DNA of 64,000 nt from Halovenus carboxidivorans (GCF_009831575.1 NZ_WUUT01000003.1:370748-434747); one strand, 5' to 3'; counted from the first letter of the stretch, positions 1-11,808 are shown. Made by a program: numbers and translations. The notes: generated by a model not told the origin, from the letters alone.

Positions 1-19
1 CACCGACGAACAGGCGACC

Positions 20-1069
20 CTAGAGGTCAGCTCCAACGGCCGCCTCGACTGATTCGAACCCGTCGCGGTCGAGCAACTCGAGCAGACCGCGGTTGATCTT
101 GCGGGCGAGCGAGGGCCCCTCGTAGACTAACCCGGTGTACAACTGGACCACGCGTGCGCCCGCGCGGATCTTCTGGTATGCGTCCTCCGCGGAAGAAATA
201 CCACCGACTCCGACCACCGGCACGTCTACACGCTGTGCGACGTATCGAACCATCTCGGTCGACCGGGCTTTGATCGGTTCGCCGGAGAGTCCGCCGCCCT
301 CGACGCGGGCGGGCGAGCGCAGAGACGCCGGCCGGTCGGTCGTCGTGTTCGTCGCGACGACGCCGTCGAGGTCGAACTCCTCGACGATGCTCAAGGCGTC
401 GTCGACCGCCGGTTCGGGCAGGTCCGGCGAGAGTTTCACGAGCAGCGGGGCTGCACCCGCCGTCTGGAGTGTCTCGATGATCGCCGCCATCGAGTCGCGG
501 TTCTGCAGTTCCGCGAATCCCTGTGAGTTCGGACAGGAGATGTTGACCACGAAGAAATCCCCGCCGGAGGCGACCTGTTCGTAGGTCTCCCGGTAGTCCC
601 CTGGCGCGTCTTCGGGGTCTACGTCCTCGCTTTTGGCGATGTTGACACCGACCGGAAAGTCGGTATCGAGGCGGTCGAGACGCTCGCCGATCACCGCCGC
701 TCCGTCGTTGTTCAACCCCATCCGGTTGATGAGGCCGCGGTCCTCGGGGAGTCGGAACATCCGCGGCCGGGGATTACCTGTCTGTGGGCTGGCCGTCACG
801 CCACCGACCTCGACGAACCCGAATCCGAGCGAACCGAGCGCCGGAGCGATTTCCGCGTTCTTATCGAACCCGGCAGCGACCCCGACGGGGTTGGGGAACT
901 GCTGGCCGAACACCGTCGTCTGGAGTCGTTCGCTCTCCACCCTGTACCGGTCTCGGACGACCGATCGCAGAGGTGTCTGCTGGTACATCTCCAGAGACCG
1001 ATGGACCAGTCCGTGTGCCGTCTCGGGTGGGAGCCGAAAAAAGAGCGGTTTGGCGATGTCGTAGATCAT
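20..1069 (-). CDS. pyrD: dihydroorotate dehydrogenase (class 2-like)
   Basis: Oxidises dihydroorotate to orotate in pyrimidine synthesis. The 349-residue length and an N-terminal helical extension before the barrel match membrane-associated, quinone-linked class 2 enzymes. The FMN-barrel start (GVAAGFDKN, about residues 63-71), a MGLNN motif near 117-121 and a GVGGI phosphate-binding loop near 287-291 are visible. The active-site segment reads NISCPNSQG with Cys179 where class 2 enzymes usually carry Ser; Cys is the class 1 base. The start is the ATG only 4 nt downstream of the small gene at 1074, so the two are probably cotranscribed. The pathway enzyme dihydroorotase is also in this window (42453). 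Identity is firm; electron acceptor is inferred from architecture. Confidence 0.95.
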   Translation of the reverse strand: MIYDIAKPLFFRLPPETAHGLVHRSLEMYQQTPLRSVVRDRYRVESERLQTTVFGQQFPNPVGVAAGFDKNAEIAPALGSLGFGFVEVGGVTASPQTGNPRPRMFRLPEDRGLINRMGLNNDGAAVIGERLDRLDTDFPVGVNIAKSEDVDPEDAPGDYRETYEQVASGGDFFVVNISCPNSQGFAELQNRDSMAAIIETLQTAGAAPLLVKLSPDLPEPAVDDALSIVEEFDLDGVVATNTTTDRPASLRSPARVEGGGLSGEPIKARSTEMVRYVAQRVDVPVVGVGGISSAEDAYQKIRAGARVVQLYTGLVYEGPSLARKINRGLLELLDRDGFESVEAAVGADL

Positions 1070-1073
1070 CGAG

Positions 1074-1271
1074 TCAGAACTCGTGTTCGACGTCCTCGGG
1101 GTCGGCTTTCTGGATGATGATCTTGTTGTCTCGCACCCTGACGAACACCTCGTCCCCGATCTCCATCCCGGCTACGGCAAGTTCGTCTTCGTGGAGATTG
1201 ATGTGCACGTTGTGGTACTCACCGTCCTCGTCTTTCGCGCCACTTGGGCTGAGCTTCTTCTTTCGAACCAT
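1074..1271 (-). CDS. small conserved haloarchaeal protein, AbrB/SpoVT-like fold possible
   Basis: A 65-residue acidic protein with a basic start (MVRKKKLSP) and a middle section alternating short beta strands (VHINLHEDEL, EVFVRVRDNKIIIQKA). The pattern G-D-E-V-F-V-R-V-R-x-N-K-I-I-I-Q resembles the swapped-hairpin AbrB fold seen in antitoxin-type and transition-state regulators, but this is judged by eye. It lies directly upstream of pyrD in the same direction with a 4-nt gap, so it probably heads a two-gene operon. A CTTAAG-like box on the minus strand near 1309-1314 is a plausible promoter element. DNA binding is not shown. Confidence 0.8.
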   Translation of the reverse strand: MVRKKKLSPSGAKDEDGEYHNVHINLHEDELAVAGMEIGDEVFVRVRDNKIIIQKADPEDVEHEF

Positions 1272-1456
1272 CGCGGCTTTCTAGTCCGTGTTCACTGGAG
1301 CATCTACTTAAGTTTACCGCGCGCGCCTGTCTCACTCCTGCGCGCGAGTGCCAGGGCCGCCTGCACCCGTCCAGCGACCGGCCGAATCGTCGTCAACCGC
1401 TCCTCGTGGCCGCCCGTGTTTATAAAAGAATCCGTAGATGGCGGTTGATTAGGGGG

Positions 1457-1466
1457 TATATTTATT
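1457..1466 (+). promoter_or_regulatory. TATA box of the MC1 gene
   Basis: The AT-rich element tatatttatt stands out in GC-rich surroundings about 48 bp before the MC1 start codon. That puts the expected transcript start near 1485-1490. A purine-rich GGAG at about 1491-1494 could act as a ribosome binding site before the ATG at 1505. Confidence 0.6.
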
Positions 1467-1504
1467 ATCGACCGTGTGCTGGCTTCACATGGAGCGGTGA
1501 ACTC

Positions 1505-1816
1505 ATGGCACGTGACAACGACAAGCGCAACTTCGCGCTCAGAGAGGAGAACGGCGAAGAAGACAGCGTCTTTTCGGGGGGGACACCGAGACAGGCAGCC
1601 CTGAAAGCCGCCCGGCGTCTCGATCCGGCCCCGTCCGAGGAGGAGGCAGAGACCGAAGAGCTCCGGCTTCGGGAAAAAGGCACCCACAAAGTCCACATCT
1701 ACGAGGGGTGGGCGTGGGAGGAAGAAGCCCCGGACGACAAACCGGACTGGATGCCCGGCGAAATCACCAAGGGGAACGTCGAAAAGCAGGGCGTCGAACA
1801 CCTCGACGAGATCTGA
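1505..1816 (+). CDS. non-histone chromosomal protein MC1
   Basis: A 103-residue DNA-bending chromatin protein of the MC1 family. It shows the family pattern NFALREENGEE...VFSGGTPRQAALKAA, then LRLREKGTHKVHIYEGW, then WMPGEITKGNVEKQGVEHL, as in Methanosarcina MC1 (about 93 residues). The reading frame is open further upstream, but the ATG at 1505 gives the family N-terminus and sits behind a TATA box and a purine-rich leader. MC1 binds DNA as a monomer and bends it sharply. In haloarchaea it is a major chromosomal protein candidate. It is a single gene, located before the rRNA operon in the same orientation. Confidence 0.95.
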   Translation: MARDNDKRNFALREENGEEDSVFSGGTPRQAALKAARRLDPAPSEEEAETEELRLREKGTHKVHIYEGWAWEEEAPDDKPDWMPGEITKGNVEKQGVEHLDEI

Positions 1817-2094
1817 CCTCGACGGTAGCTCTTCCTCACCCGGGGTATCTGACAGTCGGTCAGTGCCACCTGTAGCCGCTGAACCCAAATAGCTCGGCCC
1901 CGAGAACAGGGATGCGCGGCTCTCATCCACCTCGACCACACGCACGTGCGCGGGATGAGAGGTCGGCCTCCGGCCGCGCAACAGTTTCTCTGCGCTCGCC
2001 GTCACAGCCATAACCTCCGTTTCATTTCGAGGTATGTCACCCCCAATCAGTCGTGAGTTGTTCCCGTGAGATCGCCTGCCGATGAGCGATTCCT
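1817..2094. other. non-coding stretch between MC1 and the rRNA promoters
   Basis: No supportable gene. A long open frame crosses this stretch on the minus strand but runs through the MC1 gene and the rRNA promoter region and resembles no known protein. No convincing terminator hairpin for MC1 was seen. Confidence 0.5.
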
Positions 2095-2095
2095 T

Positions 2096-2133
2096 CGACG
2101 GCCTTAAGTTGTCCCTGCCCATCGAAACGAATG
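2096..2133 (+). promoter_or_regulatory. rRNA operon promoter copy 1
   Basis: First of four related boxes: TTCGACGGCCTTAAG with the core CTTAAG at 2103-2108, then a GTCCCTGCCC segment and GAATGCAATCGC about 25 bp downstream, where transcription should begin. It is the most divergent copy. Tandem CTTAAG-type promoters ahead of 16S are characteristic of haloarchaeal rRNA operons. Confidence 0.7.
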
Positions 2134-2237
2134 CAATCGCGGCGCGGGACGACGCCCGCCGAACCGCGACGGCACTCGGTGTTCTCCACCTGGGTGTCGG
2201 AAGTACGTGCCACCCGAACCCGGCCCGACGCGGCCGG

Positions 2238-2280
2238 TTCGATGCCCTTAAGTATAAGTGGGCACTCGGATGGAATGCAA
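2238..2280 (+). promoter_or_regulatory. rRNA operon promoter copy 2
   Basis: TTCGATGCCCTTAAG with core CTTAAG at 2247-2252, followed by GGGCACTCGGATGGAATGCAA. It shares nearly the whole block with copies 3 and 4, so the conserved unit spans the TATA element, the spacer and the start region. Confidence 0.8.
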
Positions 2281-2323
2281 ACGCAAAACCACCCGATGTG
2301 GATCGGATCAGGCGAGATCCGAT

Positions 2324-2366
2324 CCGATGCCCTTAAGTGTAAACGGGCACTCGGTTGGAATGCACA
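2324..2366 (+). promoter_or_regulatory. rRNA operon promoter copy 3
   Basis: CCGATGCCCTTAAG with core CTTAAG at 2332-2337, followed by GGGCACTCGGTTGGAATGCA. It lies only 85 bp after copy 2, whereas the 1-2 and 3-4 intervals are 144 and 150 bp. Confidence 0.8.
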
Positions 2367-2473
2367 CGCGGTGCGGGAACGCTCCCGTCGAACCGCGGCG
2401 ACATCCGGATGCGATCCATCTGGATGTCGGCTGCACGCCCATCCGAGTCTGATTGGGTCGGACGAGACCTGAT

Positions 2474-2515
2474 CCGATGCCCTTAAGTGTAAACGGGCGT
2501 TCGGATGGTATGCAA
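2474..2515 (+). promoter_or_regulatory. rRNA operon promoter copy 4, proximal
   Basis: CCGATGCCCTTAAG with core CTTAAG at 2482-2487, followed by GGGCGTTCGGATGGTATGCAA. This is the promoter closest to 16S. Its transcript would carry a leader of about 270 nt that includes the 5' strand of the 16S processing stem. Confidence 0.8.
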
Positions 2516-2664
2516 GCGCGGTTCGGTCGGGGTCGAACTCCCGACCGCACCGGACCAGAAACTAAGGCCGACTCGAAGGGTTTATGACCCTACGTGGCAT
2601 ACGTTCTGGTCCGAAGGAAATGAGGATTCCACCCCTGCGGTCCGCCGCTAAGATGGGATCTGAT

Positions 2665-2716
2665 GTTAGCCCTGGTAGTTCGGTGACACCCGATCGATAG
2701 GATATGGGTGTGCCGA
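2665..2716 (+). other. 5' strand of the 16S bulge-helix-bulge processing stem
   Basis: The segment 2665-2685 (GTTAGCCCTGGTAGTTCGGTG) is complementary to 4345-4368 downstream of 16S, except for a three-base AAG bulge in the downstream strand. The segment 2706-2716 (GGGTGTGCCGA) pairs with 4319-4332. Paired helices separated by short bulges are the substrate of the archaeal splicing endonuclease, which excises pre-16S. Confidence 0.75.
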
Positions 2717-2781
2717 GCTTTTCGATAGCAACACACATCATTGTGTGTTTCCCGCCTTCCCGCCTCCCTTCCGGGAGGCAC

Positions 2782-4253
<1,472 letters not shown>

Positions 4254-4318
4254 ACTGACCGGGACCGAGGCGTAGTCCTCGGCCCACCACGTGGACCCTC
4301 TGTGGTCCAAGGAGGCAT

Positions 4319-4368
4319 TCGGCACACGCACCCGATCGATCGGGCACCGAAGAACTACCAGGGCTAAC
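4319..4368 (+). other. 3' strand of the 16S processing stem
   Basis: Complementary to 2665-2716: CACCG, then an unpaired AAG, then AACTACCAGGGCTAAC at 4345-4368, plus TCGGCACAC near 4319. Together the two strands would loop out the whole 16S sequence. Confidence 0.75.
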
Positions 4369-4379
4369 GAACGGCGGAC

Positions 4380-4451
4380 GGGCCCATAGCTCAGCGGCAG
4401 AGCGCCGCCTTTGCAAGGCGGAGGCCCTGGGTTCAAATCCCAGTGGGTCCA
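4380..4451 (+). tRNA. tRNA-Ala (TGC)
   Basis: A 72-nt cloverleaf in the 16S-23S spacer. The acceptor strands GGGCCCA and TGGGTCC pair with one G-T, and the discriminator is A. The anticodon loop TTTGCAA places TGC at 4412-4414, and the T-arm GTTCAAATC is canonical. No intron and no encoded CCA. tRNA-Ala in this spacer is the normal haloarchaeal arrangement. Confidence 0.97.
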
Positions 4452-4470
4452 TGTCCCGTACCCGAACGAA

Positions 4471-4515
4471 GTCGTGTCCCTTAAGTGGGACAGGGCACTC
4501 AATCCGGGTACGGAA
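4471..4515 (+). promoter_or_regulatory. internal promoter in the 16S-23S spacer
   Basis: GTGTCCCTTAAGTGGGACAGGGCACTCAATCC repeats the layout of the upstream rRNA promoters: CTTAAG core at 4480-4485, then GGGCACTC, about 20 bp after the tRNA-Ala 3' end. It could supply extra 23S-5S transcript. Spacer promoters have been reported in Halobacterium rRNA operons; activity here is inferred. Confidence 0.6.
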
Positions 4516-4596
4516 AACCGATGCACCATCCCGGGCAACCGCGGATGGGAAGGGTCGATGCACGCCCCCCGCACAGGGGTGTGTATATGACACCGT

Positions 4597-4640
4597 GTGT
4601 ACGTGCGATCCAGGCGTCCACTGGACTCGTTCATCGAGTC
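4597..4640 (+). other. 5' strand of the 23S bulge-helix-bulge processing stem
   Basis: TGTACGTGCGATCCAG followed by GCGTCCA and CTGGACTCGTTC is complementary, with short internal bulges, to 7573-7616 downstream of 23S. This is the expected splicing-endonuclease excision stem for pre-23S. Confidence 0.75.
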
Positions 4641-4644
4641 ACTA

Positions 4645-7566
<2,922 letters not shown>

Positions 7567-7572
7567 GCGCAT

Positions 7573-7616
7573 GACTCGTTGAACGAGTCCAGGCGCTATC
7601 TGGATCGCACGTACAG
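7573..7616 (+). other. 3' strand of the 23S processing stem
   Basis: GACTCGTTGAACGAGTCCAG and CTGGATCGCACGTACA pair with 4597-4640. The pairing is interrupted by unmatched bases around GCGCTAT, giving the bulges expected at the cut sites. Confidence 0.75.
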
Positions 7617-7683
7617 ACGGATTGCACGACCGCTCGGCCATACCGGCTACTGGAAAGGTGCGGTTCGACACCGCAAGTCGGCG

Positions 7684-7805
7684 TTAAGGCGGCCATAGCG
7701 GCGGGGTTACACCCGTACCCATCCCGAACACGGAAGTTAAGCCCGCCAGCGTTCCGGTGAGTACTGGAGTACGAGAGTCTCTGGGAAACTCGGTTCGCCG
7801 CCTCC
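7684..7805 (+). rRNA. 5S ribosomal RNA
   Basis: About 122 nt, starting TTAAGGCGGCCATAGCGGCG and containing ATCCCGAACACGGAAGTTAAG. It ends with the complementary CGCCGCC, so the terminal helix closes. It is the last gene of the rRNA operon. Unlike many haloarchaeal operons, no tRNA-Cys follows directly; that tRNA is about 4.6 kb downstream. Confidence 0.97.
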
Positions 7806-7845
7806 ACTCATACTTCGGTTCCACATTCTGGAACCACCTCACAAC

Positions 7846-7880
7846 CCTCGACCAGTAACAACGCTGGTCGGGGGTCTTTT
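7846..7880 (+). terminator. terminator-like hairpin after 5S
   Basis: CCTCGACCAG and CTGGTCGGGG form a 10-bp stem with one G-T pair around an 8-nt loop, followed by GTCTTTT. A second small hairpin (GGTTCC...GGAACC, about 7817-7835) precedes it. Archaeal termination mainly needs the T-tract, so the hairpin may instead stabilise the 3' end. Confidence 0.55.
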
Positions 7881-7940
7881 GCGTATGTACGGTAGCTTTT
7901 TAGTAGCACATACCCTCTGTACGCACAGTTGACTACGAGA

Positions 7941-10055
7941 ATGGCAGACGCCGGAGGGATCCTCGCGTTCGATACGCTGACCGATCGCCCGGGAATTGAG
8001 ATTATCGACCGGCTCGAACAGCTCCGGTACCAGTTACAGACACCGACAGAGGTCACCCCCGAGCCGGTGCCTTCCGACTCGTTTTTCTTCCCGGTCGGGA
8101 TGGGCGTCAGTATCGAGACCGATGCAGTTACGCTCCCGAATCCGGCGAGTGTTATCGTCCGCGATCCGGATGGGGATATGGTTGCAGAGATTGAGCACCT
8201 CGACAGCCAGCGGCTGCCCGAAGGGTCGTACATTCTCGATCTGAGCACCCAAATCAAGACCTACATGGAGGTGACGGGTCCGGTAGAGATCACTGCGGAG
8301 ATCATGTCGATTCAGTTCGAGTTCACCGAGCAGACGACCGTCAATATCGGGTTCCGATCCCGTCACACCCGGCCGGCAGCGACGATCGAAACGACCGGGA
8401 AGCCGCGTGACCTGATGCGAGCGGTCAGTGCGTTTGGGTCGGCACTCAAATCGACGAGTCCGGAACGATCCTTTCCGACACTCCGTGGGCATCCCCCGCG
8501 ACTCGAACTCGGGCACACGCTGGAGGTTCCTTCGCAACTCAACCCGCCGGAGACCGGGATCGAAATCGCAATTCCGCCTGAACGCCAGTATGTGTACCCG
8601 GTCGTCTCGCTGGCGTACTACTTGGGTGCGCGTGTAGTTCCGGCGGGACAGCCACAGATTCGGACTGACGAGGGGTTCGTCTGGCGTCTCGACCCTACAG
8701 CGTTCGAGTCGCAGGCCGAGCGGATACTGAAACAGGTCTTCCTGTTGGACTGTCTTGTCCGAACCGAAGGATTCTATAACGTCTCACTGCACGAGCGGCA
8801 ATCACTCGAGAGTGAACTAGATCTCGACTGGGAGGCGCTGTACCACCAGTCGATCGGGCGACGGTTAGAGTCGTATCTGGAGGTGCCGTTTGACCCGATC
8901 TCGGAGTTTGTTCCGACCTGGCCTCTCGTCGCCCACGCTGCACCGAGTCCCGAAACCGCGGAGCAGTTACCGTTCGTCGTCGACGACCTCGCCATCGTCC
9001 GGACGACAGACAACCCGACGACGGTGGAGCCGACAATCGGCACTGGTCAAACGACCGAGTCCGCACGCTCGAATGCTCTGCGGCGGTCGAGCGCGGTGCC
9101 GTCGACGTATCGATCACACGACACCGAAGACGCTCCGACCGACCAACCGTACATACAGTTCGAGCCGACCGACTCGCTCGAACAGGGGTGGATCGGGGAT
9201 GGGGTTCCAATCGGAGCCAACAAACTGCTAGTCGAGGCCTTCGAGAACCGACTGGATCGTGAAGCGGGGACCGGTGACATCTCGATCACGATCGTTCTGA
9301 ACGATACCCGGATGGACCAAGAGCGGGACCTCGTCGATGCTGCCTACGGCGACAGATCCGATCTGCCATTCGACGTATCCGTCCACCGGGACCTCTCTGT
9401 CGAGCAACTCCGGACGACTCTCCGGGAGGAGTGTGATTTCCTCCATTACATCGGTCATGCGGAGCAGGATGGGTTCGAGTGTCCCGACGGAAAACTCGAC
9501 GCGGGGACGCTCGACCGAACAGGCGTCGATGCGTTTCTTCTCAACGCCTGCAGCTCCTATCACCAGGGGATCAAACTGATCGAGGCGGGGGCAATCGGCG
9601 GGATCGTGACGCTGGCGGATATCATCAGCAACGAGGCCGTCTCCATCGGTGAACTGATCGCGAAGCTTCTGAACACCGGCTTCCCGCTGGGGGCGGCGCT
9701 TTCGATCGCCAGCGAAGAGAGCATTCTCGGAGGGCAGTACACCGTCGTCGGAGATGGTGGCTTAACGGTGACGCAGCCGTCGAGTCGGACACCGAATCTC
9801 GTCCAAATTCAGTCTGATAATCAGGCTTACGCTATCGATATTTCTCTCTTCCCTGCTGATTCCTCTGGCTTCGGCACAATATATGCACCGTTGATTGAGT
9901 CTCTCGATAGCCTGTATTTTCTTGCCTCTGGGAATACCGGAGAAATTCAGGTATCAAAACAGGAACTATGTGAATTCCTCGATCTGGAGGATGTTCCTGT
10001 TCGAATCGATGGTGAATTTACTTGGAGCTCAACGGTATCTGCCGAGGATTTATAA
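7941..10055 (+). CDS. CHAT-domain (caspase-like) protein
   Basis: A 704-residue protein starting at the ATG; a TTG four codons upstream is less likely. The C-terminal third has the CHAT caspase-like signature: strand-loop HYIGHAEQDG with His506 as the likely catalytic histidine, then AFLLNACSS with Cys537 as the nucleophile. It continues into AGAIGGIVTLADIIS and a helix resembling the end of the caspase fold (about residues 400-640). The N-terminal 400 residues are mixed beta/alpha with no recognised domain and no TPRs or membrane span; residues about 370-405 look like a flexible linker. CHAT proteins are cysteine proteases, some acting in bacterial defence or cell death. The gene is convergent with a 44-residue membrane peptide gene 20 bp away. 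The substrate is unknown. Codon use in the last 70 residues is more AT-rich than in the rest. Confidence 0.85.
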   Translation: MADAGGILAFDTLTDRPGIEIIDRLEQLRYQLQTPTEVTPEPVPSDSFFFPVGMGVSIETDAVTLPNPASVIVRDPDGDMVAEIEHLDSQRLPEGSYILDLSTQIKTYMEVTGPVEITAEIMSIQFEFTEQTTVNIGFRSRHTRPAATIETTGKPRDLMRAVSAFGSALKSTSPERSFPTLRGHPPRLELGHTLEVPSQLNPPETGIEIAIPPERQYVYPVVSLAYYLGARVVPAGQPQIRTDEGFVWRLDPTAFESQAERILKQVFLLDCLVRTEGFYNVSLHERQSLESELDLDWEALYHQSIGRRLESYLEVPFDPISEFVPTWPLVAHAAPSPETAEQLPFVVDDLAIVRTTDNPTTVEPTIGTGQTTESARSNALRRSSAVPSTYRSHDTEDAPTDQPYIQFEPTDSLEQGWIGDGVPIGANKLLVEAFENRLDREAGTGDISITIVLNDTRMDQERDLVDAAYGDRSDLPFDVSVHRDLSVEQLRTTLREECDFLHYIGHAEQDGFECPDGKLDAGTLDRTGVDAFLLNACSSYHQGIKLIEAGAIGGIVTLADIISNEAVSIGELIAKLLNTGFPLGAALSIASEESILGGQYTVVGDGGLTVTQPSSRTPNLVQIQSDNQAYAIDISLFPADSSGFGTIYAPLIESLDSLYFLASGNTGEIQVSKQELCEFLDLEDVPVRIDGEFTWSSTVSAEDL

Positions 10056-10075
10056 TGCGATATGAGGTCGTAAAA

Positions 10076-10210
10076 CTATATACCGCTAATTGATTTCCCG
10101 TTACCTGCAACAGCAGGCCCGACCTGGGCCATCAGCATGGTCATTCCGAACAGTGCAGCCAGCAGTCGTGGGTGTTCCTTGAGGAACTCCGCCGCGGTTG
10201 AGTCTGACAT
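10076..10210 (-). CDS. 44-residue single-span membrane peptide (DUF7503-like)
   Basis: The peptide has a charged N-terminus (MSDSTAAEFLKEHPR), a hydrophobic helix (about residues 16-35, LLAALFGMTMLMAQVGPAVA) and a short polar tail (GNGKSISGI). This layout matches the very short haloarchaeal proteins catalogued, as I recall, as DUF7503. It is convergent with the CHAT gene. An AT-rich upstream stretch (10211-10260) on the same strand supplies a TATA-like element. The helix could be a membrane anchor or a signal peptide with an Ala-x-Ala-like end at AVAG. Function unknown; its neighbour makes a protease-substrate or effector relationship worth testing. Confidence 0.75.
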   Translation of the reverse strand: MSDSTAAEFLKEHPRLLAALFGMTMLMAQVGPAVAGNGKSISGI

Positions 10211-10528
10211 GATACACTGCTGATTTTGCTCGATTGTGTATTAAATTTATCTTATAATTCGATATAGTTTTTAGTTTTATTGAAGCGGTATATTCGCGAT
10301 ATTTATACGTAATCATTCTGACTGCTCGAAGCCCTGACCGAAATTCCCGAAACAACGTCTGTACGGGCAGATTCTCGGCCCCTCCGGAGCCAGCGATTTT
10401 GTACAGGTCTCGTGGCGGGGGAATAATTATAATTTTGGGCCTATATTGTCCCAGTACGTCGCTATGAGCGGGAGTATACCACGTCGTCGCGTCGCGATCC
10501 GGTCTAGTTGTATCACAGGTGGTTACAG
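10211..10528. other. AT-rich intergenic region
   Basis: 318 bp between divergent genes, noticeably richer in A+T than its surroundings, for example around 10235-10310 and 10425-10445. It probably holds the promoter of the 44-residue peptide (minus strand, near 10235-10250). A TATA-like element for the response regulator (ataattataatttt near 10422-10436, plus strand) is also present. No gene is supported. Confidence 0.5.
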
Positions 10529-11449
10529 ATGAACCAGAAGAACGACTCAGCAGCATCGAGTACGCTGTCCCGGTCGACGCTGCGCGGGTGTCGTCGCGTG
10601 ACCCGCGAGCAACCACCACTGCTTCGCAACAGCACGTCAAACCCCTTCGAGGAGAAAAACTTCGACGTCCCGATTCCGGTCTCCGCAACGGAGGAACCGA
10701 CAGACGTACAAATTCTCCACGTTGACGACGACCCGCAGGTCCTCGAATTGACCCGCGAGTTTCTCGAACGAACCGACGACCAGTTCTCCGTGATCGGTGA
10801 GACGTCCGCTGTCGAGGGACTCAACAGACTCCAGGAAGAGGAGGTCGATTGTATCATCAGCGACTACGATATGCCCAACACGGACGGCCTCGAATTTCTC
10901 GCTATCGTCCGCGAGCAGTATCCGGATCTTCCCTTTATTCTCTACACGGCGAAAGGCAGCGAGGAAGTGGCCAGCGAGGCAATCTCCGCAGGCGTGACCG
11001 AGTACATGCAGAAGGAGGCGAGTACCGAGCAGTACGAAATCCTGGCCAACCGAGTTCGGAACGCCGTCGAGCGCTACCGATCCCAACAGCAGTTCTGGAA
11101 CGCGCTCTCGTGGTATCACCGACTCGTTGAGCAGGACATTGCCGGCGTATTCATCCTTCAGGACGGGGAGTTCGTCTACGTCAACGAGCAACTGGCGAAC
11201 ATCCTGGGGTACATGCGTTCGGAACTGCTCGGCGAACCCCCGCACAGTATCGCGAGCACGCCGTCGGACGAGGAGGTTCTCTCGGATCTGATGGATGCCG
11301 TCGACGACCGGAACTACACGTTCAACCGCACGTTCACCGGAGAGCGTGCCGACGGCACCGAAGTCCCGGTCGAGGTCCACGGCGGCTCGATCCACTACGG
11401 CGGAGAACCGGCCTGTGTCGGAATTCTCTGGCGGACGGCTGACTCCTGA
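10529..11449 (+). CDS. response regulator receiver plus PAS protein
   Basis: A 306-residue cytoplasmic protein. A receiver domain spans about residues 58-182, with the acidic pair in HVDDD, phospho-acceptor Asp112 in CIISDYDMP, Thr140 and Lys162. A PAS domain covers about 195-300 (VFILQDGEFVYVNEQLANILGY). There is no kinase, DNA-binding or enzymatic output domain, so it is probably an intermediate in a phosphorelay. Before the receiver is an unusual Arg- and Ser-rich tail of about 57 residues. A GTG at 10598 or a later start would shorten it, so the true N-terminus is uncertain. No partner histidine kinase is nearby. Confidence 0.85.
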   Translation: MNQKNDSAASSTLSRSTLRGCRRVTREQPPLLRNSTSNPFEEKNFDVPIPVSATEEPTDVQILHVDDDPQVLELTREFLERTDDQFSVIGETSAVEGLNRLQEEEVDCIISDYDMPNTDGLEFLAIVREQYPDLPFILYTAKGSEEVASEAISAGVTEYMQKEASTEQYEILANRVRNAVERYRSQQQFWNALSWYHRLVEQDIAGVFILQDGEFVYVNEQLANILGYMRSELLGEPPHSIASTPSDEEVLSDLMDAVDDRNYTFNRTFTGERADGTEVPVEVHGGSIHYGGEPACVGILWRTADS

Positions 11450-11484
11450 GACCGCCCGCGTCGAGACAGCGCCATCCCTCCAGG

Positions 11485-11808
11485 TCACTCGTCGATGGGG
11501 GCAACTCTCTCGACTCGCTCCGTCCCGGGTGCAGTGTCGAGTGCCGATTCGACCGTCTCGGCCGCCGACACAGCTCTCATCTCGACCGTTAGTTCGAGTC
11601 CGACCGCTGTCGCCGCAAGTGCCGGTTCGAGACCGCACACGCCGTCGATACTGACCGTGTTGATGCGGTCCACCGATTCGAGCCGTCTGGTCGCGTCGCT
11701 GGCGAGGTCTGCCCCGCCGTCGCGCGGGACACGAACCGTGACTCGGGCTGTCCATCGCCTCGCAGTCGTGCCCGACATCGCCGTGTCGGGGTGGTTCTGT
11801 GCTGTCAT
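11485..11808 (-). CDS. conserved-looking hypothetical protein
   Basis: About 107 residues from the ATG at 11808; an ATG at 11778 would give 97. It has no membrane span. The central part alternates strands and helices (ARVTVRVPRDGG, then TVGLELTVEMRAV) and the codons favour G/C in third position, as in real haloarchaeal genes. A longer overlapping frame on the plus strand has no recognisable character. Product not recognised. It converges with the response regulator, 35 bp away. Confidence 0.55.
   Translation of the reverse strand: MTAQNHPDTAMSGTTARRWTARVTVRVPRDGGADLASDATRRLESVDRINTVSIDGVCGLEPALAATAVGLELTVEMRAVSAAETVESALDTAPGTERVERVAPIDE

Noticed and set aside
1304-2122. Long open frame on the minus strand over MC1 and the rRNA promoter region
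   Set aside because: It overlaps a clear MC1 gene and the promoter array and shows no protein likeness. Long chance frames are common in GC-rich DNA.
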